From the NCBI GenBank assembly GCA_002964805.2, contig PUDQ02000003.1:1674001-1738000 (forward strand): a DNA stretch of 64,000 nt, read 5' to 3'. The notes beneath the pieces are model-generated. The model was not told the DNA's origin. It did no database searches and saw nothing but the letters and a program-made list of their open reading frames with translations. Shown piece after piece: positions 56,700-64,000 of this stretch (position 1 is its first letter; each line of letters begins with the position of its first letter). The translations under genes and the position numbers were made by a program. This stretch comes from Trametes villosa. Its lineage: Eukaryota > Basidiomycota > Agaricomycetes > Polyporales > Polyporaceae.

Positions 56700-57433
56700 G
56701 GCGACGGAGGAGGTTCGGGGGTAGGGGTGCGGGGTGATGATGGAACGGGTGATACGGGGGCCGGTGTGAGAAGGGCCGGCGTGGGCGGTGCTGGTGTGGG
56801 AGCCCGCGTGTCAGGAAGCGGGGTGAACTCCGGGAGGAACTCGCTGATCTGGCTGAGGGAGGTGGGTTGGAGACGAGGGGTGGTTTCGTCGTCGAATAGA
56901 TTCTCTGGCGAGGTGATGGAGTAGAGACGGTTGGGACAGGGGAACCGAGCGCAGTCTGCCCAGAGGTCCTCGTCATCGCGGAAGACGTCAACCTTGTCGT
57001 CGCGATCGTAGGCGTGGACTTTGTTGGCGCACTCAAGATCCAGGATGTCCTCTCCCGATCTCGGGACTTAATCTGCAGATTTCGCTACCCAACACTGACT
57101 GCTCAGCCTCCTCGGCCTATTGCTGTGTCCTTTTACCACAAGGGACACGAGCCCAAGGGTAACCTGCCTTGGCTTCCTATTGCCGCGTTTCTCTGCCTCC
57201 TACACCCGAAGGTGCACTCGTTACAACCAACACCGGATTTTACACTGCGGGTTAGGCAGATTCCGCGTATTGTACCAATCAAAAGATCGGCAAGCCTGGG
57301 GTTGCGCCCTGACCGTTACTCCGAGGTGACAAAGCGCGTGCGCAAGGGGTACCAACACAGGGGGTGATCACGAAGCAGAAAGGACTTACGCGTGAGGGAG
57401 GATCTGGTCGGCAGATCTCCGGCACGGTGGGGG
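56700..57433 (-). other. Retrotransposon leader
   Basis: About 730 bases between the primer-binding site and gag. An open frame at 56605-57036 overlaps gag in another frame and has no motif, so I treat this as untranslated leader. Confidence 0.5.
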
Positions 57434-57443
57434 ATCTTGACCT
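57434..57443 (-). other. Self-primer binding site
   Basis: Two bases inside the 5' LTR the sense strand reads AGGTCAAGAT. This is perfectly complementary over 10 bases to ATCTTGACCT in the LTR (57645-57654 in the 5' LTR). That stretch starts 34 bases downstream of the TATA box, i.e. at the expected transcript 5' end. It does not resemble the initiator-methionine tRNA site TGGTAGC. Confidence 0.75.
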
Positions 57444-57445
57444 AA

Positions 57446-57902
57446 TGTCGCGGAGCTAGGCCCGGCACGACGAGGTACTGCACACAACTAAGAAAACTAA
57501 AACGATCTAACTCCCGGGGTGGTGGACGGAGGTCTCACAACACCTGAGCGTAGGTTCTCACGGCGAATCTAGCCCAAAGACCAAGTTAACATTCAGAACA
57601 TAAGAGCGAATACAAAACAAGGCTTACCTAGCCCAAAGACCAAGAGGTCAAGATGAGGGCTAGGGTCGCTACAGGGGATCCTTATATACTAAGCAAGGGG
57701 AGCCAAACATGTACAAACGTAGAGGTGGTCTGTGCGCACAATGCACTCATCCTGCAGGTAGGGGTCAGGTGATGAGTCACGTGATCTATCTACTCTAACT
57801 CTAAGTCCCGTGCGTGCTAAGTACCGTAGAATGGCCGTAGAAAAGCAGGAAAAATACGGAAAAATATGGAAAAATACAGGGCGTCTCGTCGTCTCCACGA
57901 CA
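57446..57902 (-). repeat. 5' LTR (right)
   Basis: 457 bp, matching the left LTR with no difference seen. The TATA box is at 57682-57688 and the predicted transcript start near 57654. A 59-nt stretch with perfect intron ends lies at 57569-57627, bounded by the 17-bp direct repeat. Confidence 0.97.
57682..57688 (-). promoter_or_regulatory. Retrotransposon TATA box
   Basis: TATATAA in the sense strand, 34 bases before the predicted start of the R region. Confidence 0.7.
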
Positions 57903-57907
57903 GAAAC
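57903..57907. repeat. Target-site duplication, right
   Basis: GAAAC, identical to 51267-51271. Confidence 0.9.
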
Positions 57908-60900
57908 TGTATTCCCGAGCGAGCCGGGCTAGTTGGAGCTCATACTACGACGTTTCAGTCATAAGAAATTAGCGCGAATGCGGAACGACGTACACGGCAC
58001 ACATAGCAAATCGTGGGCGCGGAGATGCGCCGGGAATCGCAGTACTGCAGGCACACTGCAGCCGCTGCAAGTTCACATGTACGCCGAGAGACTTGGGCGT
58101 TCTCGCGTGCTTCGCAGGCCTGCGAGTCGAGGATGCGGCGGCGATCGTCCGGCCGTCTTCTCCCTTCGCGTGTGTGTGCCGAAATGAAACTGAGCGACGT
58201 CGATAACGGAGGACAAGAACAGTCTCTAGATGAGACCTACACGCCCCCGATCGAGCTCCCCGTGCGCGCATTGCGGCGTGCATTCGCGCTTGCGTCGGTC
58301 TCGTTTCCCAGACGTTCTCTCCGTGCGGGCGAGCGCGTCGATGGGCCACTGAGAAACGTAAGTAACGGGGACGAAGAAATGGCGATCGCCAACGTACGGG
58401 CTGTGTCGCGCACGCGAATGATTCTTCGCCCGTGAATCCCGCCGCACGCGGGACTCTGTTTCAATGGTCAGGTTCGCGGACACGAGCCGACGTCGACACG
58501 GCACAACGTCGATGCTCACATCCGTTCTTGCGCGACCTTCGGGCAGCGTCTGTGGCCCCATTCCACTCGTCCGGGAGCTGCACCACGCGTGTGGGCGTGC
58601 CGAGTCCGGAAAGCCGGAGAAGGGTCCCGCCCAAAGACTGCTAAGCCGGCGTGACGATCGAGCACGGACGAGCTCGAAGCAGGCCCGGGCCGTGCTTTCT
58701 CTGACTCGTGTGGTTGGCGAGCGGCGGACAGGCCGTCGAAGTGAGCAGCGGGCGGCGATGTTCGTACGACCGCACAGACCGCGAGGCAGCGCGTGGTAGT
58801 ACGCGTCGTCCGTCATTCGTCGACTGCGGGGTGGCGTTGACGTGCACGCCCTCTGTCGGTTACTGCACGAACTGCATGGCGGGCTGGGGGTACATACAGA
58901 AGCGAGCACCCCGGAGGGCACCGTCTACGCGTTGGAGGCCTGCTCGACGAACCCCACGCGTGAGCGGGAACGAATCGACGCTTGATTACGACGATGTACG
59001 AAGCGGCGAAAGCGCGTCGTGCGGAGCCCATTCGTGCGTGCACACGCCAACCTGTCGATAGCCCTACCAAACCGCCCTCTCACTGCGTTGTACAACGCGC
59101 CGTGGGCCGCGAACGGCGGCGCACGCGGTCTGCGCACTTCCGGACCCTCTGCAGCGCGGCACTCGTTCCCAAGCCCCGCCGGTATCGAGTCGAACACGAC
59201 GGCGCCCGATTCTCTCGCCCAGCCTCGCCGTTCGACGCGGAGCACGGCCGCCGCGCTCGCACCTGCGCTGCGTGAGCCCCAAACATCTACACATACCATC
59301 TCGCACACGTACGCGTCGCCAACGCATGCGATGCGTGCGCGTGCGGTTTCACCGCCCCGCCCGGCGCATCCTGCATTCGCGTCGGTCCGTCCCGCTGTGT
59401 CTGCGCGGCCAGGGTCGCGAGGACTCGGGCGGCGTGTCGCTCGACCGTCTACGTCGCCCGTGCTTCCTCCGGCCGTCCGTTATGGGGACAAACACTGAGC
59501 GAGCGTGCTCTCTATGCCCGCCGGACGGAGCGTACAAGCCCGCCCCGCCCTCCATCGTTCGAACCGCGTGAATACGCGAACAGGACGTACACGAACGCGC
59601 AGTCTCGAGACGGCCGTCCGCGCGCAGATGCAGAGAAGATCGCATCATCCGAGCGATGTCGATATAGCAATTGTGGACACGACGTTTCAGCAACAACACT
59701 CCGACGCGCAAACGGAACAGCGCACGCGGCAGAACGCAGGCTCCGAAATCCCCGTCCGCGAGCGCCGCCGAACGCGAATGCACGCTCGCCTATTCTTGCG
59801 TCACGGCGAGCAGGGTCGTACGGCAGCCGCCGCAATCTCGTGCGTGTGCCGAGAGACCCGCGTGCGTGTCGTCGGGCTCCATTCGGCGGTATCGTCGCCC
59901 GGCCGTCGTCCTCTGTCGCGCGAGCGCGTCGACGGGAGTTCGCGCGGGATAGGTCGGGAGGGCGGGGCGACTCTCCAGCGGAGGCTTACACGCCGCGCCG
60001 CGAACGCGAGGGGACTCCCCGCACACGCATCCGCGCCGCACGTTCGCCCCGGCCGTCTCCACCGCCCGTGTGCACGCCGATACCAGCCTGCTCGACGTGA
60101 GCAACGGAGGCCGCGAGACCTCACGCGCGGCTCTCCACGCGTCCACGCGGTAGCCCGCCACCCGCGTCTCGCACGCACCGGACGTCCGCCCCGCTCGTCT
60201 GGGCGCTGCAGCGCGCGCGCGAGCGGCCGGGCGGTGGGGGCGGCCGCATCCGTGCTGTAGCACACACGGGAGGGCGGCGCGTGCGCAAGCGTCGAGGCTG
60301 CACGCAGAGCCGCAGAGCACCCCGCGGACCCGAGGGCGGCTCGCAGTTCCTCGCCCAGCCTCCAGGAACCCTCGCAGACTCGCCGCGGCCTGCACGGCGC
60401 ACGGCGCACGGCTGCGGCTGGTGCGGGGGGCGGCACGGGCAGCCACGGTGCGCACCCGGGCGGGCGGCGCGAAACGAGGGCCGGGGCGCGGCGCGTGCGT
60501 CTCGGAACGGGGAGGGGGCGGGAAAAGACGTCGATTAGCGCGCGCGGGGGGTACATAAACACAGCGGGCGCGGGCACTCTGGCTCGGCACCCGTCCTCCC
60601 CGCCCCTTCGTCCTCGTCCGCGCTCTCTCCTCTCTTTTCCGCTCCTCTGCAGCGTCGCCGTCGTCCCCTCGTCTGCCCACGCCGAGTGCGCTCGTCGGCC
60701 GCCCCGGGGCGGCGTGCAGGTACGTCGCGGGTGGGTATGGAGAAGAACGCGTGCTCACCAGATGTGCTAGGTTCGGCGTCGCGCTCCGAGGCGTGTCCAT
60801 GCTCGGTGTCGTCGCCCTGGACGCTCGGAATGTCGCCGTTGACGCCCTCGCGTGCGGTCATGCCGGCGGACGCGGGCGAGTGTGGTGGAGACGAGCGCGA

Positions 60901-62180
60901 GCGTGGGCCGGAGTGTTCGTCCACACCGTATGGGTGTACACCGCATTCCGGCCGCTCGATGTGCGGGGCACCGCTCCTGTGCGGCAGCGCCACTGGGGGA
61001 GTCCCGTACATTCGTCGGCGAGGTTCGTGTGTGCGCGCACGCGTCTGGGTTGATAGATGCGTGCGGAGCGCGGCTCGCGCGGTGGGGCGTGCCGTGTGAC
61101 GCGAGCTCGTCGTGGAGAGTTGTGTACACCGTAGTACTCGTGAATTGACCCACTTTCTTGTGTTCTACTGTGTTCGTGGGGCGTCGGAGTGCGCGCTGGA
61201 GGCGCAGCTGTTGCTATGTTCCTCCCCTCAAGCCGTGGGTGCGATAACCCCTGTGCTGCTAGGACGAGAAGATGAGGGTGCAAGCAGCACTGCGTGCCGC
61301 GAGACGAGCGAGCACGGAAAGACTGGACGTACCGACTGCAGGTGCGAGGCCTAGGCATTTAGGCGCCCGTCCGCCGAGCGCACCAAACGAGCGCGGGCTC
61401 TTCCTCGGTGCTCGCCGCGGCTGGAAACGGTATTCTCGAGGGTTGAGAGGGTGGGTGTGACGATTCCGGGGCGGCTCGAATCAATATCCCCACGGGAATG
61501 TGCGTACAAGAGTGCTGGAGGGGCGGTTGCCGGCGGCAGCGTACCCGTTTGGACAAGAGGATCGGCGGGGGGTTGTCTAGAGTACTGACCTGGGTAGTTG
61601 GATGGACAAGGGCGCGAAACGGGAGAGCCTCGCGGGGCGGAAGGGGGGGATCTCGCGGTTCGCATCGTGGGCGCCGCGGGCGCATATAAACCGGGGATGA
61701 AATTGCACTAGGGCGACGTACATGGCTGGGCGAGGGCGATGGACGCGAAAAGAAGACGTACCTCGGGCGGGAAGAGGGCGAAACGCGATTCCGGCAGGAA
61801 GGACTCGCAGCGCAGAGCGGAAAAGACGAGGGCAGGTCGGCGCAGGGTCTGTGGGCGTGCCAGAGAAAACGCAGGGCGAACGGACAGAGGGCGCGGCGGG
61901 GAGCGCAGGAACCGTCGGCGGAGAGGCGACCACAGGAGAGCGAGAGAGAGGAGCGAACGAGCGAGACCAGGGCCAAGACGAGGGCGCGAGAGGCAGACGA
62001 GGGCGAGCAGAGACGCGTCGCGCGGTCGTCAAGGAGGAAAGAGAGCGCGGGCGAGGGCAGACTCGCAGAGCAGAGCGCGGTGGAGCGGGAAAGAAGAGAA
62101 GCTGCGCCGGCGTCTAACGCGCGCCCTCCGTCATTGGCCTAGAATCGGCTATCCTTTTGAAGGGCCATTGAATAGTGAGA
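57908..62180. other. GC-rich, repeat-rich block without a recognised gene
   Basis: About 4.3 kb of extremely CpG-rich DNA, continuous with the block left of the retrotransposon. Frames are open on both strands over hundreds of codons but encode Arg/Ala/Pro/Ser-rich products. Diverged repeat units recur (for example GCGAGCGCGTCGA(T/C)GGG near 58330 and 59930). A TATATAAACC-like ATATAAACC at about 61685 precedes a purine-rich tract at 61720-62110. No gene is called. Confidence 0.5.
61720..62110 (+). repeat. Purine-rich low-complexity tract
   Basis: Roughly 390 bases in which the plus strand is dominated by G and A (GAGAGCGAGAGAGAGGAGCG type). The frame starting at 61722 through it is Arg/Gly/Glu-rich and probably not a real protein. 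Confidence 0.6.
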
Positions 62181-62181
62181 C

Positions 62182-64000
62182 ATTCACAAGCTGAGGCCAG
62201 TCAGACCAGCGATCTCGTAGAGCCAGAGAGGGATGGAGGAGTGAAGTCAAGGAGTAGCCGGGCGTCGGATTGTAAGAGTTAGACGCTGTCATGGATTTTG
62301 ATCGGAGATCCGTGTCGCTGCCACCCTTGAGAGTCGCCGCTATTTTCACCCCCTCTTTCTCAGCGACGACGCTCCTCTTTACGAGCTCCGACTTTAATCA
62401 TTCCTGCGGTCTAGAATTGGCTATCCTTGAGGGGCTATTGAATAAAGGCAACACTGCGTTACATTTCTTCCACGACCACTCAAATCCGCATTCAACCCAA
62501 GCCAAGTCAGGAGGGCCCGCAGATGATCACAGGAACACGACATGCTGGGAGCTTCACCGAAATCGCGGAGATCGCGGAACGCCTACTGTCAACTTCTCGC
62601 GACTTGGGACCTGTTGGCAGCACATCATTGACACGGCGCGGGCATCCATCTCACTCACCGTACTAAAATCGGACGACGGTGGCGAGCTCGAGGCCTTCTC
62701 AGCATGTGGCATGCATACGTATGTATCCGCGCGTGCAGCACCCGAGATACGCCAGGAGGCGTGAGCTGTGGCACGCTTCAACGACCGCCGCACCACCGCT
62801 GTGGAATGCGGGGGGCCCACTCGTGCTCCGCTTCTCTCATCCGCCTCCGACATCACCTCAATTTTCCTCCAGCTGATCGACCGCCCCCGCCCTCGTACCT
62901 CGCACGGCGGGCCTATTCTCTGCTCCATGCTCTCTCTATCCTCCTGTCCGGATGCAATCCTCTTCAACGTCTGGCACCACCTTCTTGGCGATCTCCAAAC
63001 ATTCATCGCGCTCGCCCAGACCTGCCGCCGTCTGCGTGAGCTCTCTGAACAAGACGACACCATCTGGCAATCGGCGTGCTTCGTCTCTGGCTTCGGCCGC
63101 CCGCTGCGAAGAGGAAGCCCGACAGTACGCGAGATGACGTTCAGGCGACTCGCACGCCTGATCGTGAGCCACGCCTCTATCTGTGAAATCCGTACTTGCA
63201 CCAAGGCTAATGCGTGTTTTGGTGAGTCCCCTCCTCTACGTGTTGCCGTACACACCGTTCTGCTGCGCTGGCGTCCAGAACCTTTCTGGCGAGAATCGGC
63301 AGGCCGTGGGGGCGATTTGACCGAGAAAGAGCCGCTGCATCTGCGCGAAGGCCGACTTCGTCGATTGGCCTACGGGCGCTTACGGGCGTCCATGTCCTTC
63401 CGCCAATCAGGGCACGGCGCTAGCGCCACTTTTGGACGCTCCCGCCTCCGATTTCAATGTCCCTTGGACCTACAAGGTTACACAACACTGCACGTCCGTT
63501 GTGGCCCTCCGTGAGGGTCTGCACCACGTCTTGTGATTCTGCGTGCGGGCCCCCGACCCTTGGAACTGGCGGGGAGCGAGGCTGATCGGGGAATCACGAG
63601 CGTCAGCTGAGCGGTGGGCCCGGAGCTTGGTGACGGCCTGTGGGTCCCGTCGCCTATGTTTGGACAGGGCTCGGGATGCGACCGGACTCCACCAACGCTT
63701 TGGGAGACAACCTAGACTAACCCGTGATATGCCACAGCCGACCACTACACTCGCTGGCCATACAAGCGTACCCGGCCGCTACACCACAACCTCCCGCTCG
63801 ACTTTCACCCACTGTATTTCTACCTCCACTTCTCGCAGGCGTACGGGGCCACCGGCCAGGCGCACCCGCCTACGCCATCGCCCTCGCCCTCGCCGCAGCC
63901 GCCGTCCACCCACGACTCGATCTCGATCTTGCTCACCCAACTTCCGACTTTTCCGGAGAGCCGCTATGCTCAATATGGCCCGCTGTGTGCGCATCCCAAT
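62182..64000 (+). repeat. Right copy of the segmental duplication, cut by the window end
   Basis: Homologous to 44205-46020. Just before it, at about 62140-62175, AGAATCGGCTATCCTTTTGA and the following GGGCCATTGAATA copy a motif found again inside the duplication at about 62413 (left copy: about 44461). The boundary therefore carries a short direct repeat. Confidence 0.85.
62927..64000 (+). CDS. F-box-like protein (right copy, partial)
   Basis: Exon 1 (62927-63221) encodes the same F-box-like region with few changes (IFF to ILF, SASI to SPTV, SVCEIRS to SICEIRT). A 57-nt intron (63222-63278) would join a second exon in frame (EPFWRESAGRGGDLTEKEPL). About 10 extra bases relative to the left copy near 63380-63400 then shift the frame. 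The last exon starts at 63738 and runs off the window, reading DHYTRWPYKRTRPLHHNLPL. Differences from the left copy in that exon are mostly synonymous. Whether this copy gives a full protein cannot be told from this window. Confidence 0.55.

Larger units (their letters stand above)
51272..57902 (-). mobile_element. Ty3/gypsy chromovirus LTR retrotransposon (Tf1/sushi-like)
   Basis: A complete-ended element of 6631 bp in minus orientation, flanked by GAAAC duplications. Order in the sense direction: 5' LTR, self-primer binding site, gag with zinc-knuckle-like motif, protease, reverse transcriptase, RNase H, integrase, chromodomain, polypurine tract, 3' LTR. The chromodomain and gene order place it among chromoviruses. 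The LTRs appear identical base for base, which implies recent insertion. A single TGA interrupts pol and gag changes frame once, so this copy is probably not autonomous. It sits in the GC-rich block between the two F-box-like copies. Confidence 0.96.

Noticed and set aside
57434..57445. tRNA-primed binding site for the retrotransposon
   Set aside because: The sequence does not start TGG and does not resemble the initiator-tRNA site; the self-complementary match is better.
57908..61500. Many long Arg/Ala/Pro-rich frames on both strands
   Set aside because: They overlap each other in several frames, contain no motifs and follow from extreme GC content.
61722..62117. Frame of 131 codons after a TATA-like box
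   Set aside because: Low-complexity Arg/Gly/Glu product from a purine tract; no homologous pattern recognised.
1..64000. CRISPR arrays, bacterial operons, rRNA or tRNA genes
   Set aside because: Eukaryotic gene structure throughout; no regular spacer array and no RNA gene fold was recognised by eye, though a tRNA could be missed without a scan.

Overview
This window looks like genomic DNA of a filamentous basidiomycete. The signs are many short GT-AG introns of about 48-78 nt, dense small multi-exon genes, basidiomycete-type surface proteins and a chromodomain Ty3/gypsy retrotransposon. Agaricomycetes, perhaps Polyporales, is my inference from protein style; no rRNA or marker gene is present. 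Exon models were built by eye from splice signals and reading phase, and each model described as complete sums to a whole number of codons.

Positions 1-22 kb run almost entirely on the minus strand: a PA-domain-like membrane protein, a complete ten-exon RTA1-family gene, and a head-to-tail series of single-pass membrane proteins (seven members here), ending in a four-exon Mn superoxide dismutase. From 23.5 to 43.5 kb six more members of the membrane family lie on the plus strand. Three intronless TetX-like FAD monooxygenases (one plus, two minus) are interleaved with them. The 13 family members differ in ectodomain (mucin-like, WSGG-x-PY Ig-like, or jelly-roll-like) but share one build: ectodomain, one transmembrane helix, a basic stop-transfer cluster, then a phase-1 intron at the same place, then a proline-rich cytoplasmic tail. 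Twelve of 13 tails carry PPxY motifs, and eight carry a DGG(V/I)R(L/I)-type block (usually DGG(V/I)RLAGG) near the C-terminus. This cluster is the most interesting system in the window. It suggests rapidly diversifying surface proteins plugged into a common WW-domain or ubiquitin-ligase read-out; that role is inference.

Positions 44.2-64 kb are different: GC-rich, poor in recognisable genes and repetitive. A segment of about 2 kb with an F-box-like gene occurs twice, near 44.2 and 62.2 kb. Between the copies lie a basidiomycete family gene of unknown function and an intact-ended gypsy element (51272-57902) with apparently identical 457-bp LTRs and a GAAAC target duplication. Its polyprotein has RT, RNase H, integrase and chromodomain. 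It appears to use Tf1-type self-priming, because the sequence beside the 5' LTR is complementary to the predicted 5' end of its own transcript. A premature TGA in pol and a frame change in gag suggest this copy is recent but disabled.
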